Below, piece by piece: positions 35,543 through 44,307 of a stretch of 64,000 nt of DNA. The notes under the pieces were generated by a model. It was not told where the DNA came from and ran no database searches. It saw only the letters and a list, made by a program, of their open reading frames with translations. The DNA is taken from assembly GCA_035447925.1 (NCBI GenBank), contig DAOTHY010000003.1, positions 1 to 64,000 on the forward strand, in the 5' to 3' direction. Positions within the stretch are counted from its first letter, which is position 1. Each line of letters begins with the position of its first letter. This DNA is from JASUTC01 sp035447925 (GTDB taxonomy: Bacteria > Thermotogota > Thermotogae > MWEM01). The position numbers were made by a program, and so were the translations under genes.

Positions 35543-37321
35543 ATGAAAGAATTATTAACCGGAAATGAGGCCGTGGCCCGTGGTGCTTATGAAGCGGGTG
35601 TAACGATTGGCTCGGCTTATCCGGGAACACCAAGTACGGAGATCTTTGAAGCCTTGGCTCAATATGAAGAAATCTACTCTGAATGGGCGCCCAATGAGAA
35701 GGTGGCTGCAGAAGTGGTTGTCGGGGCATCCATTGCCGGGGCAAGAGCCATATCGGCGATGAAACATGTAGGAATGAACGTGGCGTCGGATCCCATTTAT
35801 ACCCATGCATATCTTGGAGTCAATGGCGGTTGTGTCTATGTCAGCGCAGATGACCCCGGACTTCATTCATCACAGAATGAACAAGATAACCGATATGTTG
35901 CCGTTCACGCCAAGATTCCCATGTTGGAACCATCCGATTCTCAAGAGTCAAAAGACATGATTGTAAAGGCTTATGAGATTAGCGAACAATATGATGTTCC
36001 TATACTATTCCGCATGACAACAAGGGTCTGTCATTCAAAGAGTGTCGTGGAGTTGGGAAGAAGAACAGAAGTGGGAATCAAAGAGTATCACAGAAACATT
36101 CCGAAATTTGTGGCAACTCCTGCGGCATGTAAACGCCACCATATCGAACTGGAGGAAAAACTCGAGCGTCTGGAAGAATTTTCAAATCAAACGGATTTAA
36201 ATTTCACCATTCTAAACGAAGGCGCAAAAATAGGGGTTATTACATCCGGGATCTCTTTCCAATATGCAAAGGAAGTATTTGCAGAACAGGCTTCTTATTT
36301 AAAATTGGGATTTACCTATCCCATTCCAAGGGCAAAGATCAAAACCTTCGCCCAGCAATTCGATACACTTTATGTAGTGGAAGAAAACGATCCATATTTG
36401 GAAACACAGATTAAGGCCATGGGTATACAGGTGATCGGAAAGGAGTCAATTCCCATCACCGGAGAATTAAACCCAGAGATTATTGCCGTTTCTCTATTGG
36501 GAAAGAAACCGGACTATATGGAATCTGAAACGAACCTTGTGAAGGGCAGACCACCTACATTGTGTTCCGGATGCCCTCACCGGGGGTTATTCTTTGAACT
36601 GAGCAAACGAAAAGACGCAGTCATCACCGGTGATATCGGGTGCTATACCTTGGGTTCTGCAGATCCGCTCAACGCCATGGATACTGTCGTTTGCATGGGT
36701 GCAGGAGTGAGTGCCGCCCACGGTTTTGCCAAGGTGTTTGAGAAGACATCGGATAATCGAAAAGTGTTTGGTGTAGTTGGAGATTCCACGTTCTTCCATT
36801 CTGGCATTACGAGTTTGATTGATATTGTTTACAATAAAAGCAATTGCACGATTATTATTTTGGACAACCGGGTAACAGGAATGACCGGGCATCAGGAGAA
36901 TCCCGGAACAGGGTATACCTTAAAAGGTGAAAAAGCCCCCATTATTGAGATAGCCCCCCTTGTTCGTGCCATAGGAATTGAGAACATCTATCAGGTGAAT
37001 CCTAACAACTTGAAGGAGGTTCGAGAGGCTTTGAATGGGGCCTCGGTCTTTGAAGGGCCCTCTGTCATCATCACAAAATGGCCCTGTGCATTGAAGAAAT
37101 TACATGACGAAGAGAAAAAGGAGTATGCGCTTGCTCAATGGGTTTACGCTGTGAATCCTGAAAAATGCAGAAAGTGTCGAATGTGCCTGAAAATAGGTTG
37201 TCCGTCCATCTCTTTTGATCCTCAAACCGGTTCATTCATTGATCCCAATACCTGTGTAGGCTGTTCGGTATGTGCTCAGGTTTGCCCGTTTGATGCCATA
37301 GAAAGGTCCGGTGACGCATAA
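35543..37321 (+). CDS. iorA: Indolepyruvate:ferredoxin oxidoreductase, alpha subunit
   Basis: Oxidative decarboxylation of aryl pyruvates (from Trp, Phe, Tyr) to acyl-CoA with reduction of ferredoxin. The 592-residue protein contains the pyrimidine-binding and TPP-binding domains (GDIGCYTLGSADPLN, GVVGDSTFFHSG and the later NRVTGMTGHQ) and a C-terminal 2x[4Fe-4S] domain, CRKCRMCLKIGCP and CVGCSVCAQVCP. ATG at 35543 has AGGGGG 6 nt upstream. Its stop overlaps the iorB start by 1 nt. Confidence 0.95.
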   Translation: MKELLTGNEAVARGAYEAGVTIGSAYPGTPSTEIFEALAQYEEIYSEWAPNEKVAAEVVVGASIAGARAISAMKHVGMNVASDPIYTHAYLGVNGGCVYVSADDPGLHSSQNEQDNRYVAVHAKIPMLEPSDSQESKDMIVKAYEISEQYDVPILFRMTTRVCHSKSVVELGRRTEVGIKEYHRNIPKFVATPAACKRHHIELEEKLERLEEFSNQTDLNFTILNEGAKIGVITSGISFQYAKEVFAEQASYLKLGFTYPIPRAKIKTFAQQFDTLYVVEENDPYLETQIKAMGIQVIGKESIPITGELNPEIIAVSLLGKKPDYMESETNLVKGRPPTLCSGCPHRGLFFELSKRKDAVITGDIGCYTLGSADPLNAMDTVVCMGAGVSAAHGFAKVFEKTSDNRKVFGVVGDSTFFHSGITSLIDIVYNKSNCTIIILDNRVTGMTGHQENPGTGYTLKGEKAPIIEIAPLVRAIGIENIYQVNPNNLKEVREALNGASVFEGPSVIITKWPCALKKLHDEEKKEYALAQWVYAVNPEKCRKCRMCLKIGCPSISFDPQTGSFIDPNTCVGCSVCAQVCPFDAIERSGDA

Positions 37322-37893
37322 TGAAGACATCTCAAAATATACTGCTGGTTGGTGTGGGTGGCCAGGGAACGATATTGACTTCAAAAATATTATCTACGGG
37401 ATTGTTAAATGCGGGTTATGATGTTAAAATGTCAGAGATTCACGGGATGGCGCAAAGAGGAGGTTCCGTTTCAACCCAAGTACGATATGGCGAACATGTT
37501 CATTCACCGATCATCGGAAGGGGAGAGGCGGATATTGTGATCGCCTTTGAAAAGATGGAAGCCATGAGATGGATGGAGTTTCTGTCAAAAAAAGGGAAAC
37601 TCATTGTGAATGATCAGCAGATCGAATCAGCACCCATTTTAGCCGGTAAAGAGGTATATCCCGAAGGTATCAAGGAAAAACTTGAACAAAGAGCCGGTGC
37701 CCGGATCATTCCAGCAACAAAAATGGCCATAGAGCTTGGTAACATCAGGGTAATGAATGTGATCATGCTGGGTGTTCTGGTCAAAGAAGCCGGATTGGAA
37801 GGCATCGATTGGCAAGGAGAAATTAGAAAAATGGTTAAACCCAGGTTTACTGAGATCAATATTCAGGCATTCCAGTTAGGATTCACTGTTTGA
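37321..37893 (+). CDS. iorB: Indolepyruvate:ferredoxin oxidoreductase, beta (gamma-domain) subunit
   Basis: A 190-residue partner of IorA from the pyruvate:ferredoxin oxidoreductase gamma family. Typical phrases: LLVGVGGQGTILTSKIL, SEIHGMAQRGGSV and NVIMLGVLVKEAGL. Stop/start overlap (TAATG) with iorA means equimolar coupled translation. Completes the IorAB enzyme. Confidence 0.94.
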   Translation: MKTSQNILLVGVGGQGTILTSKILSTGLLNAGYDVKMSEIHGMAQRGGSVSTQVRYGEHVHSPIIGRGEADIVIAFEKMEAMRWMEFLSKKGKLIVNDQQIESAPILAGKEVYPEGIKEKLEQRAGARIIPATKMAIELGNIRVMNVIMLGVLVKEAGLEGIDWQGEIRKMVKPRFTEINIQAFQLGFTV

Positions 37894-37961
37894 AGATAAG
37901 GGTTCTTAATAGACGAAATGATCAGGAAACGTTAAAATGATAAAAAGCCGGGAGGATTAAA

Positions 37962-38861
37962 ATGTCTATCGAAAAGTATTTGAAACACCTAAGAATTGAC
38001 AGGCTGCCCCATGTCTGGTGTCCGGGATGCGGTAATGGAACCATTCTAAAAGCTACAGTGGGAGCCATAGAAGAACTGGGTCTTGATCCATCAAAAATTG
38101 CGGTTGTATCCGGAATAGGATGTTCATCACGGGCAACCGGTTATTTAAATTACAATACCATGCATACCTTGCACGGGAGGGCGATCGCCTTTGCAACGGG
38201 AATCAAGCTGTCTCGCCCTGAAATGACCGTGTTGGTTATGACTGGAGACGGAGATGCCGGGGCCATTGGCGGAAATCATTTTATTCATGCAGCCAGAAGG
38301 AATATGGATTTGGCTGTGATCTGTTTTAACAACAATATTTATGGAATGACCGGTGGACAATATTCTCCGACAACGCCGGAAGATTCTTACGCAACCACAG
38401 CTCCGTATGGAAATATTGAAGAACCTTTCGATCTGTCCAGGTTGGCCATCACATCCGGGGCAACGTATGTGGCAAGGACATCAACCTATCATTTTGTGGC
38501 CCTGCAGAATTACATTAAAAAGGCAATAACCAATCCGGGATTTTCTTTGGTTGAAACGATTACGCAATGCCCTACGTATTACGGCAGATATAATAAGATT
38601 GGATCTGCACCTCAAATGATCAATTATTTCAAAGATAACGGGATCACTTTACCAAAAGCAGTTTCAATGCTGAAAAAAATGAATCCTGATGTCAATTATG
38701 ACGGGTTCAACGTGAATGCCCTGTTGGAAAAAGCGGTGGAAAGTCTTCCGGATAAGATTATTATTGGAGAATTTGTCAACAAGAACAAACAGGGCTATGT
38801 TGCCAAATACGAAGAAGTTATTAACCGAGCAAAAGAAGAAGTTGCCTCGTTAAAATCATAA
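37962..38861 (+). CDS. korB: 2-oxoacid:ferredoxin oxidoreductase, beta (TPP) subunit
   Basis: A 299-residue TPP-binding subunit. It has WCPGCGNG at the N-terminus, SGIGCSSRATGYLNYNTMH, the TPP/Mg motif GDGDAGAIGGNHFIHAARRN and NNNIYGMTGGQYSPTTP, a pattern of 2-oxoglutarate-type (Kor) and related 2-oxoacid enzymes. A full enzyme needs an alpha subunit, but none lies beside it; upstream is iorB and downstream korC. CCGGGAGG precedes the ATG. The substrate (2-oxoglutarate or branched-chain oxoacid) is not resolved. Confidence 0.88.
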   Translation: MSIEKYLKHLRIDRLPHVWCPGCGNGTILKATVGAIEELGLDPSKIAVVSGIGCSSRATGYLNYNTMHTLHGRAIAFATGIKLSRPEMTVLVMTGDGDAGAIGGNHFIHAARRNMDLAVICFNNNIYGMTGGQYSPTTPEDSYATTAPYGNIEEPFDLSRLAITSGATYVARTSTYHFVALQNYIKKAITNPGFSLVETITQCPTYYGRYNKIGSAPQMINYFKDNGITLPKAVSMLKKMNPDVNYDGFNVNALLEKAVESLPDKIIIGEFVNKNKQGYVAKYEEVINRAKEEVASLKS

Positions 38862-38878
38862 ATTGGAAGGTGATGTGA

Positions 38879-39487
38879 ATGATTCCGATAGAAAAAAATC
38901 CATTTACAATTCGAATCGGTGGACTAGGCGGGCAAGGCAACATCAAAATGGGATTAATTCTCGCCAAAGCTTTAACCAGTGATAAAAAATGGGTTATTCA
39001 AACCCAGCATTACGGTGCACAGGTTCGTGGAGGGGTGGCTTATTCTGATGTGTTGTTTTGTGATGATCCCATCGATTTTCCAATAGCCTATAATTTCAAC
39101 GTGTTGTACATGATGGATCAGAAGCCGCTTGATTCCTTTTTTCACCTGTTAAAACCAAACGGAGTCTTGATTTGCGACAGTTCATTTGTTAAAAATATCC
39201 ATGTGACCATTCGCAGAATCACAAAAAAAATATTGGTTTACCCCGTCACCGATATTTGTGTTGAAAAATTTGGAATGCCCGTTTTGGCTAATGTGTTAGG
39301 CTTGGGAATCCTTCAAAAGGCTACCGGAATTGTTAACCTGGATGCCTTGAAGCAAACCATCAGCGAAGTCGTTCCACAAAAATTTATCGATCTGAATTTA
39401 GAGGCATTGGAGTACGGGTATAAATTATGCGATAAATGCTACAGACTCAAGGAGGAGAAAAAATACACCCCGATTAATTTTGAATAG
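38879..39487 (+). CDS. korC: 2-oxoacid:ferredoxin oxidoreductase, gamma subunit
   Basis: A 202-residue gamma-family subunit with IRIGGLGGQGNIKMG, QTQHYGAQVRGGVAYSDV and MPVLANVLGLGIL. It begins 17 nt after korB with GAAGGTGAT upstream, so KorB and KorC are made together. The C-terminal tail LCDKCYRLKEEKK has two Cys that are unlikely to hold a cluster on their own. Confidence 0.86.
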   Translation: MIPIEKNPFTIRIGGLGGQGNIKMGLILAKALTSDKKWVIQTQHYGAQVRGGVAYSDVLFCDDPIDFPIAYNFNVLYMMDQKPLDSFFHLLKPNGVLICDSSFVKNIHVTIRRITKKILVYPVTDICVEKFGMPVLANVLGLGILQKATGIVNLDALKQTISEVVPQKFIDLNLEALEYGYKLCDKCYRLKEEKKYTPINFE

Positions 39488-39529
39488 TTTTTTGTCATAG
39501 CGATACTCAGAAGGAAAAGAGGTGAGGGA

Positions 39530-40570
39530 ATGACCAAGGAAACCCGCATACTGATTTGCGATGACTCGGCCTTTATGAGAATGGTTATCAAGGATATCCT
39601 GGATTCTCAGAAGGGGCTGGTTGTTGTGGGGCAGGCAAGAGATGGTATGGAAGCGGTTGAAAAAGCAACGCAGCTTAACCCAGATATTATCACCATGGAT
39701 GTGGAGATGCCAAAGCTCAACGGTTTGGAAGCCATGAAGCTCATCACAAAAAAAATGGCAACACGAGTGATTATGGTCAGCAGTTTGACCGAAGAAGGGG
39801 CAGAAATAACAATCGAAGCCCTTGAAAACGGTGCAGTAGATTTCTTGACCAAGCCATCTGGTTCTATATCGACCAATTTCAGAAAAATGGGTGGTGAATT
39901 GATTTCAAAAATCAACAGTGCGATGCTGGTACAAGCTTCAAAAATGTCTCTTTTAAGGAAGGCAAGGGTGATGCATAAACCCGTCCAAAGAACATTTACA
40001 TCAACCGGCAAGATTGTACTCATCGCTTCCTCAACCGGTGGACCGAAAGCTTTGGATAATGTGATACCGCAATTACCTCGAAATTTACCCGCACCGGTGG
40101 TTGTGGTTCAACATATGCCGGCTGGTTTTACCAAATCGCTGGCAGCACGTTTAAACAAGATTTCAGATATCGAGGTTCGCGAAGCCTCAGAAGGTGATAT
40201 TCTGAAAAATTCGGTGGTGTATATCGCACCGGGGAACTATCATTTGGGCTTAAAGAATGAAGGTAATGCTGTGAAAGTCTATTTAGACAGCAGTTCGAAA
40301 ATAAATGGTGTCAGGCCTGCAGCGGATTTTACCTTTGACAGGGGTGCGGAAATATATAAAAAAAACGTGATTGGAGTTGTTTTAACCGGCATGGGAAGAG
40401 ACGGGACTAAAGGCTGCTTCAAGATTAAACATTATCAAGGGAAGGTAATTGCTGAAGCAGAATCTACTTGTGTGGTTTACGGTATGCCAAAATCAGTAGT
40501 AAAAGAAGGCTATTCGGATTTTGAGCTGCCTTCAGATCAAATAGCAGACAAAATAGTGGAACTGGTTTAG
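39530..40570 (+). CDS. cheB: Chemotaxis response regulator protein-glutamate methylesterase CheB
   Basis: Removes methyl groups from (and deamidates) chemoreceptors. The 346-residue protein has an N-terminal receiver domain (ICDDSAFMR; phospho-Asp in ITMDVEMP; Lys in FLTKPSG) and a C-terminal esterase with the Ser in IASSTGGPKAL, His in VVQHMPAGFT and Asp in TGMGRDGTKG. CheR, CheA and CheW are not in the window. GAGGTGAGGG precedes the ATG. coaD follows after 7 nt. Confidence 0.95.
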   Translation: MTKETRILICDDSAFMRMVIKDILDSQKGLVVVGQARDGMEAVEKATQLNPDIITMDVEMPKLNGLEAMKLITKKMATRVIMVSSLTEEGAEITIEALENGAVDFLTKPSGSISTNFRKMGGELISKINSAMLVQASKMSLLRKARVMHKPVQRTFTSTGKIVLIASSTGGPKALDNVIPQLPRNLPAPVVVVQHMPAGFTKSLAARLNKISDIEVREASEGDILKNSVVYIAPGNYHLGLKNEGNAVKVYLDSSSKINGVRPAADFTFDRGAEIYKKNVIGVVLTGMGRDGTKGCFKIKHYQGKVIAEAESTCVVYGMPKSVVKEGYSDFELPSDQIADKIVELV

Positions 40571-40577
40571 GCCCGCC

Positions 40578-41066
40578 ATGATGATTAAAGCCATGTATCC
40601 GGGAACATTTGATCCCATAACCTACGGGCATATCGATGTGGCCAGGCGTGCTGCCAAGGCGTTTGGCTCTTTGGTGATCGTCGTTATGCATAACCGGGTT
40701 AAAAAAGGCGTTTTGTTTGATGTTTCCGAGCGATGTGCCATGATTGAAGAAGTTTTCAGTAAAGATGACAATATTACTGTGGATACCCATAGCGGGTTAA
40801 TGGTGGAATACGCCAAACAAATGAGTATAGCGGTTGTTGTTAGGGGGTTAAGGGCTGTTTCAGATTTTGAATATGAAATGCAAATGGCAGCGGCCAACAA
40901 AAAAATGTTCCCGGAACTGGACACCTTTTTTCTCATGACTGATACGAAGTATTCTTTCATTTCCTCAACATTGGTGAAGGAAATTGCTTATCACGGCAGT
41001 TCAGTAGATCCTTGGGTCCCAGCGCTTGTTAAGCTCGGATTGGAAAAGAAGATGAAAAATCACTGA
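40578..41066 (+). CDS. coaD: Phosphopantetheine adenylyltransferase
   Basis: Fourth step of coenzyme A synthesis (4'-phosphopantetheine + ATP to dephospho-CoA). The 162-residue nucleotidyltransferase shows YPGTFDPITYGHIDV (with the TxGH-type site), VRGLRAVSDFEYE and SFISSTLVKEIA. Two ATGs begin the gene without a good ribosome site, so it may depend on translation of cheB 7 nt upstream. Confidence 0.95.
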   Translation: MMIKAMYPGTFDPITYGHIDVARRAAKAFGSLVIVVMHNRVKKGVLFDVSERCAMIEEVFSKDDNITVDTHSGLMVEYAKQMSIAVVVRGLRAVSDFEYEMQMAAANKKMFPELDTFFLMTDTKYSFISSTLVKEIAYHGSSVDPWVPALVKLGLEKKMKNH

Positions 41067-41257
41067 AGAATGCCTGCTATGCTTCGTTTTTTTGCGACAA
41101 TTTCATAATATCATGATTGATAAAGTGTTTGATCAATTCGTCTTTCGACGTGTATATAAATATTGGGAGAAATTGTTCTTTGGATCGATTAGGACAAAGA
41201 TAAGTACGATAAATATTCGAATTCAGATAAATGAAAGGAAAAGAAGGGGATGGTTAA

Positions 41258-42529
41258 ATGACAGAACAACAGAAAAAGCTGATTTGGAGCGATTGCACGC
41301 CCGAAGAGTGGAACGATTGGAAATGGCAACTCAGAAACAGGATTATGGATGTTGAGACGCTGAACAAAGTCATCAAATTGACAGAAGAGGATAAACGGGC
41401 TATAGAGCACAGTTTGGAATTCTTAAGAATGGCGATAACGCCTTATTACGCATCATTGATAGATCCCAATGATCCGTTTGATCCTATTCGGCTTCAAGCG
41501 GTTCCGTCGGTGCATGAATTGACCGTTGCGCCGGAGGATATGTTGGATCCGCTTCACGAGGACGTGGATTCACCAACACCAGGAATGACGCATCGCTATC
41601 CCGATAGAGTGTTGCTATTGGTGACTGACCGTTGTTCCATGTATTGTCGTCACTGTACTAGAAGGAGAAAAGCAGGTGAAACCGACAAGGCCATGCCGTT
41701 GGAATACGTGGAAAAAGCAGTTGAATATCTAAAAGAACATACAGAAGTGAGAGATGTTTTGATTTCTGGCGGAGATCCCTTAACACTTCCCACGGCTCAT
41801 TTGGAAAAGATTATCCAGAAAATTGCTGCGGTTTCTTCGGTTGAGATTATCCGCATCGGGTCAAGAACACCGGTTGTTTTACCTCAAAGAATCGATGATG
41901 AATTGATTGCCATGCTGAAAAAATACAAAACGATCTGGCTGAATACTCATTTCAATCATCCGGCGGAAATAACAACAGAAAGCATTCAGGCGTTGGATAA
42001 ATTGGTTGAAGCGGGGATCCCTTTGGGAAATCAATCGGTTTTGTTAAGAGGTATCAATGATAATCCTGAAATCATGAAATGTTTAGTACAGAAACTGGTT
42101 AAATACCGGGTCAGACCTTATTATATGTATCAATGCGATTTATCACAAGGGTTGTCTCATTTCAGAACGACTGTAGCCAAAGGACTGGAAATTATGGAGT
42201 ATTTGAGGGGTCATACATCGGGGTTTGCCGTTCCCACTTATGTTATTGATGCCCCCCATGGCGGTGGGAAGATTCCTGTTATGCCTCAATACTTGATTTC
42301 TTATGGGGAAAACAAGGTCATTTTGAGAAATTACGAGGGTGGATTATTTGTCTATGAGGAACCAAAAGAATATCATGCCACAGCAGATCCGGATGGTTGG
42401 CTTGCCGAAAACCGTAAAAGCAAAGAAGGATTGGCCAGTATGTTGTCGGGAACAAATAAAAAGCTGGTTCCGGGTGAAGCTGTGCGATTACACAGAGCCG
42501 GAGAATGGAAACGAACACATTCTCAATAA
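41258..42529 (+). CDS. kamA: L-lysine 2,3-aminomutase
   Basis: Converts L-lysine to L-beta-lysine, the first step of lysine fermentation, using SAM, a [4Fe-4S] cluster and PLP. The 423-residue length is that of clostridial KamA. The radical SAM motif CSMYCRHC lies at about residues 127-134, ISGGDPL follows, and the PLP lysine is in HGGGKIPVMP. The ATG has GAAGGGGAT upstream. Downstream is a KamB-like gene, but kamD/kamE (5,6-aminomutase) are missing from the window. No lysine riboswitch is apparent in the 190-nt leader region. Confidence 0.95.
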   Translation: MTEQQKKLIWSDCTPEEWNDWKWQLRNRIMDVETLNKVIKLTEEDKRAIEHSLEFLRMAITPYYASLIDPNDPFDPIRLQAVPSVHELTVAPEDMLDPLHEDVDSPTPGMTHRYPDRVLLLVTDRCSMYCRHCTRRRKAGETDKAMPLEYVEKAVEYLKEHTEVRDVLISGGDPLTLPTAHLEKIIQKIAAVSSVEIIRIGSRTPVVLPQRIDDELIAMLKKYKTIWLNTHFNHPAEITTESIQALDKLVEAGIPLGNQSVLLRGINDNPEIMKCLVQKLVKYRVRPYYMYQCDLSQGLSHFRTTVAKGLEIMEYLRGHTSGFAVPTYVIDAPHGGGKIPVMPQYLISYGENKVILRNYEGGLFVYEEPKEYHATADPDGWLAENRKSKEGLASMLSGTNKKLVPGEAVRLHRAGEWKRTHSQ

Positions 42530-43536
42530 ATCATTTGTTTGATTTTCTTGCTGAAAAGAGCCGAATAATCTCGATTATTGGGATGGATAAAAATGTAGGC
42601 AAGACCACTCTGTTGAACTTTCTCTTAAAGGGGCTTCGGGATCGTCATGTGCCTGCGTTGGTATTGAGTATTGGTCGTGATGGAGAGGCAAACGACAGTG
42701 TTGAAAATACTTCCAAACCACCCATCATCATTTACAGGGGGGGATGTTTTTTAACAATTAAAGAGTTAATCAGAAACCCGTCATCAATCGAGATTCTGGA
42801 TTGCTTTAACAGTAAAGTTTCTGGCTCCAAAATTATTTTAGGACGTGCCCTGCAGGATACACAAGTTCAATTGGTCAATCCCGCCAATCAGAAAGTCCTT
42901 TCTGAAATGATCCGTATAAGCCTTGAACGTTGCGGAGGAGGAACTGTTTTTATTGATGGTGCATTAGACAGGTTGTCTCATGGTTGCTCTTCATTAATCG
43001 ATGGCGTTTTTGTTTGTGCCGGTGTTCAATCGGAAGGGGATTTGTCAGAAATCATCAAAAAAACACGGTTGTTGATTACTCACCTACAAAATGAGGTGTG
43101 CGACAATCAAATAAAGCAGTTAATTTTGAACCAGCGCCTGGAAAAGGGAACACTTTTGATTAGAAATGAAGAAATAATCGACTGTATTCGAGGGACTTTG
43201 ATTGATACAACAGACCTTGATGAAAAAATCAAGAATAATGATATAATCTATACAACGGGTGTAATCACCGACAAGATTATCAACAGATTCATAGAGAGGG
43301 AACGGATGATAACCATGGTGCTGATTGACGGCACCAAAGCCCGTATCAGTCAAAGGTACAGTGCAATGATGCACAGAATGGGGATTCGTCTTCGGATGAT
43401 CAACAGAATTCCTGTATATGGGCTTTCGATAAACAGTATAGGAATAAGGCGATCCATGAACCCGTCAAAAGTATTGACGAGTTTTCGTGAAGCTTTCAAA
43501 GAGATTTATGTATTTGACACAACATATTTAGTGTAA
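42505..43536 (+). CDS. KamB-like P-loop protein of lysine-fermentation clusters, function unknown
   Basis: A 343-residue protein with a Walker A site near the N-terminus (GMDKNVGKTT, about residues 26-35). A DxD-like segment follows (LSIGRDGEAND) and the middle holds GGGTVFIDGALDRLSHG, plausible as a Walker B region of a G3E- or MobB-like nucleotide-binding protein. It overlaps kamA by 25 nt. From memory, a hypothetical protein (KamB) is encoded next to kamA in Clostridium and Fusobacterium lysine clusters; this fits in position and size but I could not align it. A chaperone or reactivation role for the aminomutase is a guess. The start is weakly supported. Confidence 0.6.
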   Translation: METNTFSINHLFDFLAEKSRIISIIGMDKNVGKTTLLNFLLKGLRDRHVPALVLSIGRDGEANDSVENTSKPPIIIYRGGCFLTIKELIRNPSSIEILDCFNSKVSGSKIILGRALQDTQVQLVNPANQKVLSEMIRISLERCGGGTVFIDGALDRLSHGCSSLIDGVFVCAGVQSEGDLSEIIKKTRLLITHLQNEVCDNQIKQLILNQRLEKGTLLIRNEEIIDCIRGTLIDTTDLDEKIKNNDIIYTTGVITDKIINRFIERERMITMVLIDGTKARISQRYSAMMHRMGIRLRMINRIPVYGLSINSIGIRRSMNPSKVLTSFREAFKEIYVFDTTYLV

Positions 43537-43549
43537 ATCAATATTAATA

Positions 43550-43569
43550 GGGCAATCTGAGAATTGCCC
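43550..43569 (+). terminator. Hairpin after the KamB-like gene
   Basis: 7-bp stem GGGCAAT / ATTGCCC, 6-nt loop, 13 nt past the stop. No U-run, so only weak as an intrinsic terminator. Confidence 0.35.
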
Positions 43570-43613
43570 CTCAGCATTAGTTATTTTCTAACCGTCCACA
43601 AAGGGGTGATACG

Positions 43614-44147
43614 ATGGATTACAAATTAGTGACAAGAGGATTTTCGGCTACAGAGGCTGTTGAAGATTATGTGGAAAAGAAAGTTTCAAAGCTCGAAAAG
43701 GTCATGCCGGAAGGAGATCATGTTCACACTGAAGTGAAGATTGAAAGGGAGAACAAAGATTTCCGGGCAGAGCTGACCGTTCATATTCGAGGTGCTGTAG
43801 TCAGGACAGATGAAATGACCGACGATATGTATGCTTCTGTTGACAATGCCGTTGATGCAATGGAAAAGAAACTTGAAAAGTACAAGAATAAGAGAGTTGT
43901 GAGACACAAAACATCCACAAGACTTTTAAGCGAGCCAGATCTGGAACAAGAGGAAGAAACCGATTACGAAGATATCGTCAAGACAAAACGTTTTTTTCTT
44001 AGACCTATGAATTTGGAAGAAGCAAAGCTTCAGTTGGAAATGCTGGGACACAATTTTTTCGTTTTCAAAAATGCCGATACGGATGAGATCAATCTCATCT
44101 ACAGAAGGCAGAACAAGACAATGGGTTTAATAGAGTTTGAAGTATAA
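43614..44147 (+). CDS. hpf: Ribosome hibernation promoting factor, long form
   Basis: Binds the 30S subunit and drives 100S ribosome dimer formation in stationary phase. The 177-residue long form has the N-terminal S30AE domain (YKLVTRGFSATEAVEDYVEK) and a C-terminal dimerisation domain (RPMNLEEAKLQLEMLGHNFF to INLIYRR). GGGGTGAT precedes the ATG. Single-gene unit with its own terminator. Confidence 0.95.
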   Translation: MDYKLVTRGFSATEAVEDYVEKKVSKLEKVMPEGDHVHTEVKIERENKDFRAELTVHIRGAVVRTDEMTDDMYASVDNAVDAMEKKLEKYKNKRVVRHKTSTRLLSEPDLEQEEETDYEDIVKTKRFFLRPMNLEEAKLQLEMLGHNFFVFKNADTDEINLIYRRQNKTMGLIEFEV

Positions 44148-44161
44148 CTTAAATAAATGGG

Positions 44162-44193
44162 AAAGGGGCCCGTTTGAAGGGTCTCTTTTTTTT
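44162..44193 (+). terminator. Intrinsic terminator after hpf
   Basis: 10-bp stem AAAGGGGCCC / GGGTCTCTTT (two G-U pairs), 7-nt loop, then eight Ts. Confidence 0.8.
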
Positions 44194-44219
44194 AGTTTCA
44201 TTTTTTTTATCATTTACGA

Positions 44220-44225
44220 TATAAT
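44220..44225 (+). promoter_or_regulatory. Possible -10 of the rng operon
   Basis: TATAAT with TTCATT 17 nt upstream (44197-44202); weak -35. About 83 nt before the proposed rng start. Confidence 0.35.
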
Positions 44226-44307
44226 AAAGAAATGAAGTGAACAGAATTTTAGATCGATGATTCATTATTCATACAGAAAAAATAAGAAAATTGAGAGGTG
44301 AAAAGAG

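Noticed and set aside
41067..41257. Lysine riboswitch upstream of kamA
   Set aside because: The leader is short and AT-rich, and I see none of the conserved L-box stems.
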